Source of the DNA: Armigeres subalbatus
Taxonomy: Eukaryota > Arthropoda > Insecta > Diptera > Culicidae
NCBI RefSeq assembly: GCF_024139115.2
Contig: NC_085140.1
Coordinates: 335,545,099 to 335,609,098 of the forward strand
Length of the DNA: 64,000 bases
Direction: 5' to 3'
Part shown: in pieces, positions 10,701 to 23,300 of the stretch
Layout: each line of letters opens with the position of its first letter
How positions within the stretch are numbered: the stretch's first letter is position 1
Program-made: the position numbers and the translations under genes
Notes under the pieces: generated by a model
What the model was told of the DNA's origin: nothing
Database searches by the model: none
What the model saw: the letters and a program-made list of their open reading frames with translations, nothing else

Positions 10701-13080
10701 TGTATAAATCTTCAATGTTTCAATCAATTATTGCTAACTGCTAGGATTTTTTATTAACTTCCATAAATGGTTATAGATGTAGTGAACCAATTGAAATGAA
10801 ATGCTAAGAAATCGTATGATTGTCAAGGAATCTTTTTGAGAGCTCAGAATTCCTTACGGACTAGATTTCAAGCGGGGTTTGGGATGTTTCGTATTTTTTT
10901 TTCTGTGTAGATTTCGACTCGGCTTGACATACCTACACAATTTTTAAATCTGTTTTTCTCTCCGTCCTGGGTAATCATTAATTACCATTTGCTAGAAAGT
11001 AAGTCCAACAACTTTACAATAGGCTCGTACATCAAGTAAACAAACTAACGCTCATTCGTCAGCGAAAAGGGCATTTCACGCACGGGATCCGGTAAGCAAA
11101 TAGTGGCACCAGCTTCTCCCGTCAATGTGATATTCTTCTGCACAGGAAGCTAAGCAGAGAGTGACTATCGAATTAAGCTCCCGAGCATTGTGCTGCAGTT
11201 AGTCGTCGGTGTCTAATATCGAAGCGCAAACTATGAGGATGATGATGATGACTGTGCGCCCCTTGTTTTCCTGTTGATGTAGCCATGCCTGTCGTACGGT
11301 ACGACACGACGATAGCAATGACGATGGTTATCTACCAAAGTGAATATGTGAGCACTTCGCCCGGTCTTTTCATCCGATGAGCGCCGGTGTCGATCGGTGT
11401 GGAGGGTACTGAATTTGCCCTGATGGCATCATCATTTGTGTTCCATTTAGAAGCTAGAGAAAGAACCCACCACGTCCCGAAATGGGTTGATTGAGACGAT
11501 TACGAAAAATGATGATGTTGCCCTACCACTCACTCCTGTTGTGGTGACGGATATGATGAACTTTCATTAGGGATGCGTCCGTCTAGCAAGTGGGATCATA
11601 TTGCGAAGAAGTGCTGCATTTGTTGGAGTGCATCATGCGTCAGCTATGCAGTTGGAAGTGGTAATGAATCAAATGTGATGAATTAGTTGGTTTATGCGTT
11701 TGCGGTCTGGTCAGGATTGGCCCAGCGTGGGGACGCTGGGGACACATTGGTTAAATTTTGCAACAGCTTCACTGTATAGAATCGTAATGAGCTTATGGTG
11801 CGTTGGCGCTATTCAGCGCTGTGATTTATTGACTACCACTCAGTGGAAATGGGACCTATCCTCATGCCAGCTGTTCACTGCAGTCAGCAGAAAAATCCCA
11901 ATTGTTGTCAGTTTAGAAACTTTTTCCATGCATCATTACCGTTTGCGCTTCCACTTTTCCGGAAGCAGCACAGAGGATTACAACCCAGCTAAAAGCAAGC
12001 TGGGGGAGGATCGCAATTATGCTACGCATCTCCCCGGGCTTGACAAGCGAGCACGGCGTTCCCAATCCCGAACCACCTTCACGTAGCTGTGCAATTAGCG
12101 TCAGAATCCGGTTTGCAATTTTCCAGCGCAAAGCACCTACCACTCAGTCAGTAGAGGTAGGTCCCAACAAGCACGTCTTCCCTTGGCTGCCAGCACAGCG
12201 GTGTGTTGCTTTCTGCGAAAAGATAATAATTGCACCTGCAAAAGTCACGACCAACAAAGCGCACCGGTGTTACATGCACTTATCGCTCATTTCCCCCAGA
12301 AGTTCCATTCCGTTTGCCCTCGGCCCTCAGCGATGGGGGGAAAACGACGAAGGTAAACTGAGACTTTTCGAGGACGTGTTTGTTACAGGCAGCCACTACT
12401 AGCAGCAGAGTCTCGGTGGATCCTGCCGGCGAAAAGGATGAAGTTCGCCTCTACCGACCGCATACCTACAGTCAGTTGGTTTTATGTAGTTACGATTGTT
12501 CCAACTTTGGGGAAATGGTAGTTGCTCAGAACAAAAGAGTGAACTTATTTCCCGGAGGAGTACGTGGATTGCAGCGCAGTAGCTTTTTTTTTCTATTTTC
12601 TGACATGTTTCCTTAACTCGGAAAGTGGTTCACGCACCGAACTGCCCCCTTGATATGAGACATAAAAGCTACGGAATTTTCAAGGGAAAAACTGCAAATT
12701 CTCTGGCAGTCACAAAGGAACTTTTTTAGGATGTTATCCGGCATTCTCAATAAGAATTTTTTGGTAATTTGTGAGAATTGTTTTAGAGCTTTCGAAATAA
12801 AATTTTTCGGAACTTCTGAGTGGAGTTTTTGAAAATCGTTTTGATATCGAATTTGCACAATCGAAGAAATCAGCCAAGATTCATTTTTTTATTCAAAGCA
12901 TTTTTACAAACCAAGAAATTTGTTTTTTTAGTTTGGTTATTCGCTCTGCCAACAAGTTACCGGCTTTTACCAATATTGGCAAGTTTTTTCTCGCGAAGTT
13001 TCCGGAAACTTATTAAAATTGTGGCCATATCTGCGACACTAGGAAGGATCTGTACAATTCCGCTCTTCTACTTCAACTAA
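10701..13080. other. Unassigned, single-copy-looking DNA
   Basis: 11,000-12,600 is more GC-rich and less repetitive than its surroundings and could be an intron or intergenic region of a host locus. Open frames at 11694-12086, 12019-12402 and 12380-12616 lack recognisable domains, use alternating frames and show no splice-consistent pattern. I do not call a gene. From 12600 to 13080 the sequence turns AT-rich with minisatellite-like aggaa words. Confidence 0.35.
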
Positions 13081-13479
13081 GAAGCTTGGAACCTTCTTAC
13101 CGAAGCGCTGCTGATCCCACAGATTTTTTGTATGTTATGTCAAGAACGGCATAAGGGTCGGCAGATGGGCTGATGAAGTAGGGTGAAGGTGACGAAAAGG
13201 TACGTGGTCAATAATTGTGCAATTGGAGAATTACCAATTTGGCCTAATCCAAGCTGAAAAGACGAAGGAGGACGCATGATCATCGTTAGCCAAGCACCAT
13301 ACAAAAGGCAACGCTGTCCCTGAGGTTTTCACTGCTGCAATAGTTGTGTGAAACCTGGTACACGGAAATGGTGAGGATACGGACAAATAACTCAAAAGCT
13401 CATGTTAAATTTGATTCGGGAAAACTGTTGAACTAAGTGAACAAACAAAATCTAAATTCAACTCGGGAATAAGCACTCA

Positions 13480-13693
13480 CGGTTCGTTCAAATCGCACCG
13501 GGGACTAAGACAAGGTGACAGACTTTCGTGCCTGTTGTTCAATATTGCGCTAGAAGGTGTCATGCGGAGAGCCGTGTGTAACAGCCGGGGTACGATTTTC
13601 AACAGATCCTGTCAATTTATTTGTTTCGCGGATGACATGGACATTGTCGGCCGAACTTTTGCAAAGGTGAAAGAAATGCCCTAGTAGCACAAT
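13480..13693 (+). pseudogene. Non-LTR retrotransposon RT fragment (LINE family 1)
   Basis: One frame gives HRGLRQGDRLSCLLFNIAL, then EGVMRRA, then CQFICFADDMDIVGRTF. These are reverse transcriptase motifs with the catalytic FADD box. It is the same family as the minus-strand copy at 56420-57300 and the plus-strand copy at 61488-64000. The fragment stops at 13693, where the foldback region starts, and the family resumes at 14641 with about 60 codons missing. From memory the family looks RTE/JAM1-like. The clade is not verified. Confidence 0.75.
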
Positions 13694-13763
13694 TTCTATC
13701 AATTTTGTTGCAGCAACACCTGTGACTAGATTTAGTCGTAGGTCACTGTGACTGGTATGTAAT

Positions 13764-14550
13764 AAGGGGGAAGGGTCGTTTGGCCGAAATCCATTCGGCC
13801 TAAAGCCATTTGGCCGAATACCACTAGGCCGAACGACCCTTTGGGCCTAAACCTATCTGGCCGAATGTCGTTTGGCCGGAAGGGTCATCCGGCCATATAG
13901 GCCATTTGGCCGAATATGACATATGGCTAAATAAGACATGAGGCCGAATAGGGTTTTTAGCGGAAAGGGTCATTTGGCCGGAAGGGTCGTTTGGCCAAAA
14001 GGGTCATTTGACCGAATAGGATATTTGGCCGAATAAAACATTTAACCGACTAGCACATTAGGACGAATAGGTCATTTGCAAAATGAGAAATTAGAAGTGA
14101 AAAGTGGGACGTCTCACTTTTCACTCCTCATTTCTCACTTCTCACTGTGAAAAATGAGTTGTTCGAAGTGAGTAGGGAGACGTCTCACTACTCACTTCGT
14201 GGTTCTCACTTTTTACAGTGAGAAGTGAGAAATGTGGAATGAAAATTGAGACGTCTCTCTTCTCACTCCTAATTTCTCACTTTTCAAATGGCCTATTCGG
14301 CCAAATAACCCTTTCGGCCAAATTACCCTTTCGGCCAAACAACCCTTTCGGCCAAATGACCCTTTCGGCCAAACAACCCTTTCGGCCAAATGACCCTTTC
14401 GGCTAAATGACATTTTCGACTAAACGACCCTTTCGGTCAAACGACCTTTCGGCAAAATAACCTTTTCGGCCAAACGACCTTTCGGGCTATTAGCATTCGG
14501 CCAAATGATCTTTAGGCTAGTGGCATTCGGCCAAATGGCCCTTCCCCTAT
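13764..14550. mobile_element. Foldback minisatellite element built from TTTGGCCGAA units
   Basis: 13764-14075 is a decayed tandem array of about 20 bp units with ttggccgaa. 14285-14550 is the same array inverted (ttcggccaaa). The outer ends match as inverted repeats (ataagggg..aaggg against cccttcccctat). The centre is made of gagaagtgaga-type inverted words. It interrupts a LINE remnant. No clear target duplication. Related single-polarity material is at 15600-15960 and 40075-40790. Confidence 0.65.
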
Positions 14551-14640
14551 GATAAGTCCCAACAAACAATTTAGGCTGAATAAGCTAATTTTTTGGCTGA
14601 AGAAAAATGTTTTTGGTTGAATAAACGCTCAATCAGCTTC

Positions 14641-15115
14641 CAATGTTTGTTGAGGTGTGATACTCGGGTGGAAGGCCCACCTAGAAAGCAGTGTTACGAT
14701 AGATGGGGATACCCCCGAGGTGGTCGATGAATTCGTCTACCTTGGATCCTTGCTAATGGCTAATCATAGTGGTAGTCGAGAAATACGAAGGCATCATCTG
14801 TGGAAGTCGGGCCTACTACGGGCTCAAGACGAAACTGCGGTCAAAAAAGATTCACCACCGCACCAAATGTGTCGTGTACAAAACGCTGATAAAACCGTTG
14901 GTCCTCTACGGACATGAAACTTGGACCATGCTCGAGGAGAACTTGCAAGCACTCAGAGTGCTCGAGAGACGGGAGCTTAGGACCATCTTTGGCGGTGTGC
15001 AAGAAGACGATGTGTGGCAGCGAAGGATGAACCATGAGCTCGCCCAGCTCTATGGCGAACCCAGCATCCAGAAGGTAGCAAAAGCCGGAAGGGTACGATT
15101 GGCAGTGTACGATGG
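14641..15115 (+). pseudogene. LINE family 1, C-terminal domain remnant
   Basis: Continues the RT fragment at 13480 after the foldback insertion. Two frames carry the C-terminal region: EFVYLGSLLMANHSGSREI first, then, after a frameshift near 14785, CVVYKTLIKPLVLYGHETWT, QALRVLERRELRTIFGGVQ and DDVWQRRMNHELAQLYGEP. The same order of motifs is typical of the segment after RT in this LINE family. It breaks off at about 15115, where the frame loses similarity. Confidence 0.75.
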
Positions 15116-17115
15116 TGAGCAAGTTTCGGCAGCATATCAGGAAGCGCACTTGAAGAAGTTCAACATTGCTTCCTCCATTTCGCTTTACTACGACTGCTGT
15201 GGAAAAGCCCAGTGAGGTTGCCCCCCTACGAAATCCGGTTCCAGCGCACACGATTGGAGTATCCACGAAAGTGACGCACATTTCTGCAAACAATGTTTGC
15301 CTTGAACATAATCTTAACATGTCCAGATCTTTTGCAGCAAGTGCATATTTTTATTCCTTCTCGCCGCTTCCATCAGACTTTGCTGTTTCGGACTGCACGC
15401 CACTGTACAACCTGCGAACAAAACAACGCTTGAGGTTATGATTTTACTGTCAGAAGAGATTTTTTAAAGTTTTAATCGGTACAATCAGTCTGTACCTTGG
15501 TCTTTACAGTGAAAGCTGAAGAAAAAGCCATCATCGAAACGAGAATAACAAACCTTGTTCATTATTGTTTGTCATATGATACGTGCAGCACACGACATGT
15601 ACGGTCGTTGATCTGTTCGGCCAAATGACATTTGCATACAATTGACATTTTTAGTCGTATACGACTTTTTCGACTGCATAAACATTCGGTCAAATGGCTT
15701 TTCTTCTAAACTTCTATTTCGGCTAAGCTGCCAAATTACCTATTCGGCCAAACAACTTTTTAAGTCAAATAATCGGAACGACCGAACAATATTTTCATTC
15801 AAACGACTTTTCAGATAAATTACCAGCTCGGCCGTATGTCTCTTAAGGCCAATTGGATCTATGCGAGTTGCCTTTCAGCCTAACGTGTTATTATGTCTAG
15901 ATGTATTCGGCCTAATGGCTATCGACCGGAAGGGCATCCGTTTAAACGACCCTTTCCCGACCCAAACACGTTGACACCAGTTGTGGTAACTGTAGTCTAG
16001 TGACTGCCTGAAAAATAAATCCTTCCCAAACAAACTATTGTCAAAACATTTCAAAACCTTTCATTTGTGGCGTTGCGACTAAATGAATTATTAGTTAGGC
16101 GAATCATGTCTTCAGACTCGTTCATATTGGGTACTTCATACGGCTTGCATAATACAGATGCTCCAGTCCAAAAAATACAGCGCAAATGTTTGACTTTGAA
16201 TAAAACAAAAGAAAAAACTTTCACACTTAACTTCAACCCTGCGACTAGCTGAAGCAAAGCCTAAGTTTTCTTTTCCACAAATCGCATTGCAATAAGCAAG
16301 TGTGGCCATTTTCCAACAATTTCCACTTTCTCGCAGTGCTGTGCCTTTCAAAAGCCTTTCCAAGCCACACTTAAACCGAGCGCCTCCTCTTCCGCCGCGA
16401 CCCGCTCGTCGTCAGTAATTCACTGTTCCTCATCCATTACTGTACTACTGACTCACGGATTCGACCCACTGCGAACTCAGCATCAACCTGCCAGCTAGTT
16501 TGCGACTCATTAGTGTAATGAGAAGCAGGCACTGTCATTATGCTTTTTACCGGGTGACCCCGCCCCCCTTCCTTAGCCATGTTGTTCCTTTGGGACGCAT
16601 CAACAAGACTCGTTTTCTACGCTAAACGATAACGAGCACAATCCGGCGGCAGGGAGGAAATAAGTCATCAGCGTGAACAAAAGTAGGGAGGGACGTTCAA
16701 TATGCGCCCCCTAAGCAAATCTTCGAATTTAACGATGATAATGGTCGAAATTATGTACTTCCAATGTGTTAACCACTAATTTAACTTATCATCTATGATA
16801 CGGAATAAAAATTTGGACGAAAAACCAATTATATTCCGAGAAAACGATTTTATTTTGAAGCGCTGCATTTTCGTGCAATTTCAAACCATGCGGGTTGAAA
16901 CGCGCCACCCCGAGGCTAAAACGCGCCAGCCTAAAAATGTAAACAAACAGCAGTGAACTGACAGAAGAATCAAGTATCAATTTATGAAAAGTCCTATTCT
17001 CGTTTCCACTGCAATGAAATGTTAATTAATTTTTTTTTGCTAAATTTTCGTGTAACTAGTTGATGTGTGCATACAAGATATGTTTATTCTTTAATTTATT
17101 TGGTGGGCGCATGTG
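15116..17115. other. Unassigned DNA including a decayed GGCCAAA-type stretch
   Basis: 15600-15960 has scattered ttcggccaaatga-type words, as in the foldback element. 16370-16520 is a GC-rich single-copy-looking stretch. 16800-16960 is AT-rich with gcgccac repeats of no clear period. No gene recognised. Confidence 0.35.
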
Positions 17116-17119
17116 ACCT

Positions 17120-17485
17120 TGTGCATTACGGAGCCAAATCACGATTTTCTGTGCATGGTACATGTATCACACTTCCAAGAAGTGAGATCTTACGGTCTAC
17201 ATGAGTAACCAACGATCTACCGGACTGCTTCGAATGTGATATATGCCCTTTGTGATACGTAGAATAGAACGTGTTCACATCATAGGTTCTTGATAGTCCA
17301 AGAAATCTCTGGATTAAGGCTATAAAGTCTATAGAAGCAACAAAAAATCGATCGGACGGTTTTAAACATGGTACATGCCCTTTACGACACATAGAATAGA
17401 ATGCGTACCCAGCATAGGTTCTTGGTCATCCAAGAAATCCCTGGAATAGGCCTTTCGGTCTACACGCGGAACCAAAGATTACTTG
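17120..17485 (-). repeat. Satellite B, minus orientation, about 2.7 diverged monomers
   Basis: Reverse complement of the array at 20327-23672: tagaatagaa.g.gt..., ataggttcttg..catccaagaaatc, then ctggaataggccttt. It abuts the plus-strand satellite A array directly. Confidence 0.75.
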
Positions 17486-17489
17486 GATG

Positions 17490-20262
17490 CGAAGTGGTAT
17501 TACCTGTTGTCATGGTTTGTAGGTAGTCTACGAACTCCATACATTCAAGGTCTGTTGATTAACCTTCGTATTAGAGGCAGATATTGAAGAATAAACAAGT
17601 TGTGTGACCCCTACTTGGTATATGTTTGTATTCCAAGTAGTTCTTGATGTTGTCACTGATGCCAGGTAGTCTACGAACACCATAGATTCAAGGCCTGGGG
17701 ATCAACCTACATAATGGAGGCAGTTATTCAAAAATAAACAAGTTGTGTGACACCTCCATGGTATATGTTAGTATTCCAAGTAGCTCTTGTTGTTGTCGTG
17801 GGCTCCAGGTGGTCTACAAGCTCCAAAGAGTCAAGGTATGTTGATCAACCTCCGCAATGGAGGCAGCTATTGGAGAATAAACAAGTTGTGTGACCCCTTC
17901 TAGGTATATGTTTGTATTCCAAGTAGTTCTTGTTGTTGTCATTAGTGCCAGGTAGTCGACGAACTCCATAGAGTCAAGGCCAGTGGATCAATTTCCGTAA
18001 TGGAGGCAGTTATTGAAAAATAAACAAGTTGTGTGACCCCTAGTTAGTATATGTTTGTATTTCAAGTAGTTCTTGTTGTTGTCGTGGGCTCCAGGTAGTC
18101 TACAAGCTCCATAGAGTCAAGGTATGTTGATCAACCTCCGCAATGGAGGCAGCTATTGGAGAATAAACAAGTTGTGTGACCCCTTCTAGGTATATGTTTG
18201 TATTTCGAGTAGTTCTTGATGTTGTCACTGATGCTAGCTAGTCTACGAAATCCATAGATTCAAGGCCTGGGGATCAACCTACGTAATGGAGGCAGTTATT
18301 GAAAAAAAACAAGTTGTGTGAACCCTTCTTGGTATATGTTTGTATTGCAAGTTGTTCTTGTCGTTGTCGTGGGCTCCAGGTGTCTACGAACTCCATAGAG
18401 TTAAGGTCTATAGATCAACCTCCGTAATGGAGGCAGCTATTGGAGAATAAACAAGTTGTGTGACCCCTTCTTGGTATATGTTTGTATTCCGAGTAGTTCT
18501 TGTTGTGGTCGTGGGCTCCAGGTAGTGTACGAACTCCATAGAGTCAAGGTTTGTAGATCAACCTCCGAAATGGAGGCAGCTATTGGAGAATGAACAAGTT
18601 GTGTGACCCCTTCTTGGTATATAATTGTATTCCAAGTAATTTTTGTTGTGGTCGTGGGCTCCAGGTAGTCTACGAACTCCACAGAGTCAAGGTCTGTAGA
18701 TCAACCTCCGTAATGGAGGCAGCTGTTTGAGAATAAACAAGTTGTTTGACCCCTTTTTGGTATATGTTTGTACTCCAAGTAGTTTTTGTTGTTGTCATTG
18801 GTGCCAGGTAGTCTACGAACTCCATAGAGTTAAGGCCTGTGGATCAACCTCCGTAATGGAGGCAGTTATTGAAAAATAAACAAGTTATGTGACCCCTTAT
18901 TGGTAAATGTTTGTATTCCAAGTAGTTCTTGGTGTTGTCGTGGGCTCCAGGTAGTCTACGTACTCCATAGAGTCAAGGTCTGTAGATCAACCTCCGTAAT
19001 GGAGGCAGCTATTGGAGAATAAACAAGTTGTTTGACCCCTTTTTAGTATATGTTTGTACTCCAAGTAGTTTTTGTTGTTGTCATTGGTGCCAGGTAGCCT
19101 ACGAACTCCATAGAGTCAAGGCCTGTGGATCAACCTCCGTAATGCAGGCAGTTATTAAAAAATAAACAAGTTGTGTGACTTCTTCTTGATATATGTTTGT
19201 ATTCCAAGTAGTTCTTGATGTTGTCGTGGGCTTCAGGTAGTCTATGAACTCCATAAAATCAAGGTCCATGGGTCAACCTCCGTAATGGAGGCAGCTATTG
19301 AAGAATAAACAAGTTGTGTGACCCCTTTTTGGTATATGTTTGTACTCCAAGTAGTTCTTGTTTTTGTCATTGGTGCCAGGTAGTCTACGAACTTCATTGA
19401 GTCAAGGCCTGTGGATCAACCTCCGTAACGGAGGCAGTTATTTATTGTTATTTATTGAAAAATAAACAAGTTGTGTAACCCCTTCTTGGTTATGTTAGTA
19501 TTCCAAGTAGTTCTTGTTGTTGTCGTGGGCTCCAGGTAGTCTTCAAACTCCATAGAGTCAAGGACTGTGGATCATCTTCCGAAACGGAGGCAGTTATTGA
19601 AGAATAAACAAATTGTGTGTCTTCTTCTTGATATATGTTTGTATTTCGAGTAGTTCTTGTTGTCGTCATGATTTCCAGGTAGGCTACTCCATAGAATCAA
19701 GGTCGGTGGATCAACCTCTTTAATGGAGGCAGTTATTTGAAAACAAATAAGTTGTGTGGCCCCTTCTTGGTATATGCTTGTCTTTAAAGTAGTTCTTTTT
19801 GTTGTCGAGGGCTCCGTAATGGACGTAGTTATTGAGCATTAAACACTTTTTGTGACCCCTTCTTGGTACAGTAATATCCCGATTTTTTCAATCCTAGTAA
19901 ATTTTGGGGGGATGAAATAGAAAAAGGCAAAATACGTGAAAGGAACCCGTAATTTCTTGTCGAACAGGCTTACAAAATTCTTGACAGATTCTCTGTAATT
20001 ATCCATAATAAACCACAGGCGGTGAAAGTTATTTCATGAAATTTATTGTTGTTGTTTAAAAACTTTTGTGGTGATAAAATCGGGTCGAAAACGTGGTAAA
20101 ATCAGGGTCCACAAAATCAGGGTAGACAAAGTCGGAGAATGACAAAATCGGGTAAATACTGTATATGTTCGCATTCCATGTGGTGCATGTTATTGTCATG
20201 GGTTCGAAGTAATCTACGAAATTCGTAGAGTTAGGGCCTGCTGATTAACCTCCGTGATGAAG
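17490..20262 (+). repeat. Satellite A array, ~143 bp monomers in ~286 bp dimers
   Basis: About 17-18 monomers. ataaacaagttgtgtgacc recurs near 17591, 17735, 17876, 18020, 18161, 18305, 18445, 18590, 18731, 18877, 19018, 19163, 19305, 19460 and 19600. Two monomer types alternate: one with attggagaat and the other with attgaaaaat, linked respectively to gtcattggtgccagg-type and gtcgtgggctccagg-type segments. This gives a higher-order dimer. One stretch (about 18370-18680) breaks the alternation. A MITE interrupts the last part (19869-20161). Confidence 0.9.
19869..20161. mobile_element. pogo/Tc1-like MITE inserted in satellite A, 293 bp
   Basis: Terminal inverted repeats cagtaatatcccgatttt (left) and the inverse of aaaatcgggtaaatactg (right). 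TA flanks on both sides (19867-19868 and 20162-20163). The satellite phrase 'ttcttggta|tatgtt' is split exactly at the TA, which proves insertion into the array. No ORF. The ends are pogo-like by eye. Confidence 0.8.
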
Positions 20263-20263
20263 C

Positions 20264-20326
20264 CACCCTCAACATGGTTTTACTTTGTAGCCGCGTGTCT
20301 TACCGCACGGCCAAGGAGGCCCCTAC
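20264..20326 (-). mobile_element. Feilai SINE 5' fragment
   Basis: Reverse complement matches the first ~63 bp of the SINE at 3354 (cctccttggccgtgcggtaa, gctacaaagta..accatg, gagggtggct). It keeps the 5' end and lacks the 3' body, the opposite of normal retrotransposon truncation. It lies exactly at the junction between satellite A and satellite B. Confidence 0.8.
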
Positions 20327-23300
20327 CACAAAGGGCTTGTACCACTTGTTGAGCAATCCGAAAGATCTCTGGTAACGCGTGTAGATCTAAAGAAATATTC
20401 CCAAATTTTCTTGGATGACCATGAATCTATGCAATGGACGCATTCTATTCTATGTACCATAAAGGAGTTGTACCACTTTTGAAACAAGCCGAAAGATCTC
20501 TGGTTACGCGTGTAGCTCTTAAGGCCTATTCCAGGGTTTTCTTGGATGACCATGAACCTATGCAACAGACGCATTCCATTCTATGTACCACAAAGGGGTT
20601 GTACCACTTTCTACACAAGACGAAATATCTCTGGTTACGCGTGTAGATCTTAAGTCCTTTTCAGAGTTTCCTTGGATCATCGTAAACCTATGCAATGGAC
20701 GCATTCTATTCTATGTACCACAAAGGGGTTGTACCACTTTTGAAACAAGCCTAAAGATCTCTGGTTACGCGTGTAGATCTTAAGGCCTTTTCCAGAGTTT
20801 TCTTGGATGACCATGAACATATGCAATGGTTGCATTCTATCCAATGTATCACAAAACAAAGGTCCAAGCTCCAGGAGGTTCCACATGTACCACAAAGGAG
20901 TTGTACCACTGTTGAAACAAGTCGGAAGATCTCTGGTTACGCGTGTAGATCTTAAAGTCTATTCCAGAGTTTTTATGGGAGACTATGAACCTATGCAATG
21001 GACGTATTCTGTTCTATGTGCCACAAAGGGGTTGTACCACTTTTGAAACAAGCCGAAAGAGCTCTGGTTATACGTGTAGATCTTAAGACGAATTCCAGAG
21101 TTTTCTTGGATCATTATGAAACTATGCAATGGACACATTATATTATTTGTACCACAAAGAGGTTGTACCACTTTTGAAACAAGTCGAAAGATATCTGGTT
21201 ACGCGTGTAGATCTTAAGGCGTATTCCAAAGTTTTCTTGGATGACTATGAACCTATGCAATAGACGCATTCCATTCTATGTGCCACAAAGGGGTTATACC
21301 AATTTTTAAACAAGCCGAAAGAGCTCTGGTTACACGTGTAGATCTAAAGGTCTATTCCAGAGTTTTCTTGGATCACCATGAACCTATGCAATGGACGCAT
21401 TCCATTCTATGTACCACAAAGGAGTTGTACCACTTTTGAAACAAGTCGAAAGATCTCTGGTTACGCGTGTAGATCTCAAGGCCTATTCCAAAGTATTCTT
21501 GGGTGACTATGAACCTATGCAATGGACGCATTCTATTCTATGTGCCTCAAAGGGGTTGTATCAATTTTGGAACAAGCCGAAAAAGCTCTGGTTACGCGTG
21601 TAGATCTCAAGGTCTATTCCAGGGTTTTCTTGGATGATCTTGAACCTATGCATTGGACGCATTCTATTATTTGTACCACAAAGGGGTTGCACCACTTTTG
21701 AAACAAGTCGAAAGATCTCTGGTTACGCGTGTAGATCTCAAGGCCTATTCCAAAGTTTTATTGGATCACTGTGAACCTATGCAATGGACGCATTCCATTC
21801 TATGTACCACAAAGGAGTTGTACCACTTTTGAAACAAGCCGAAAGATCTCTGGTTACGCGTGTAGATCTTAAGGCCTATTCCAGGGTTTTCTTGGATGAT
21901 CTTGAATCTATGCATTGGACGCATTCTATTATTTGTACCACAAAGGGGTTGTACCACTTTTGAAACAAGACGAAAGGTCTCTGGTTACGCGTGTAGATCT
22001 TAAGGCATATTCCAAAGTTTTCTTGGATGACTATGAACCTATGCAATTGACGCATTCTATTCTATGTGCCACAAAGGGGTTGTATCAATTTTGAAACAAG
22101 CCGAAATAGCTCTGGTTACGCGTGTAGATCTTAAGGCCTTTTCCAGGGTTTTCTTGGATGGTCATGAACCTATGCAATGCACGCATTTTATTCTATGTGC
22201 CACAAAGGGTTGTACCACTTTTGAAACAAGTCAAAAGATTTCTGGTTACGCGTGTAGATTTTAAGGCATATTCCAGAGTTTTCTTGGATCACCGTGAACC
22301 TATGCAATGGACGCATTCTATTCTATGTACCGCAAAGGGTTGTACTACTTTTGAAACAAAGCCGAAAGATCTTTGGTCACGCGTGTAGATCTTAAGGCCT
22401 TATTTCAGGGTTTTCTTGGATGACCATTAACGTATGTAATGGACGCATTCTGTTCCATGTGCCACAAAGGGTTGTACCACTTTTGAAACAAGTCAAAAGA
22501 TCTCTGGTTACGCGTGTAGATCTTAAGGCCTATTCCAGAGTTTTCTTGGATCACCATGAACCTATGCAATGGACGCATTTTATTCTATGTACCACAAAGG
22601 GGTTGTACCACTTTTGAAACAAGCCGAAAGAGCTCTGGTTACGCGTGTAGCTCTTCAGGCCTATTCCAGGGTTTTCTTGGATGACTATGAACCTATGCAA
22701 TGGACGCATTCCATTCTATGCACCACAAAGGGGTTGTACCACTTTCTAAACAAGACGAAAGGTCTCTGGTTACGCGTGTAGATCTTAGGGTCTATTCCAG
22801 AGTTTTCTTGGATCACCGCGAATCTATGCAATGGACGCATTCTATTCTATGTACCGTTAAGGAGTTGTACCACTTTTGAAACAAGCCGAAAGAGATCTGG
22901 TTACGCGTGTAGCTCTTAAGGCCTATTCCACGGTTTTCTTGGATGACCATGAACCTATGCAATGGACGCATTCCATTCTATGTACCACAAAGGGGTTGTA
23001 CCACTTTCTACACAAGACGGAAGATCTCTGGTTACGCGTGTAGATCTTAAGCCCTTTTCAGAGTTTTCTTGGATCACCGTGAACCTATGCAATGGACGCA
23101 TTCTATTCTATGTACCACAAAGGGGTTGTACCACTTTTGAAACAAGCCGAAAGAGCTCTGGTTACGCGTGTAGCTCTTAAGGCCTATTCCAGGGTTTTCT
23201 TGGATGACTTTGAACCTATGCAATGGACGCATTCCATTCTATGTACCACAAAGAGGTTGTACCACTTTCTGTACAAGCCGAAAGGTCTCTGGTTACGCGT

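Noticed and set aside
11694..12402. Possible host exons (130 and 127 codon frames)
   Set aside because: The frames overlap in different phases, contain no recognisable domain and lack a convincing donor/acceptor arrangement.
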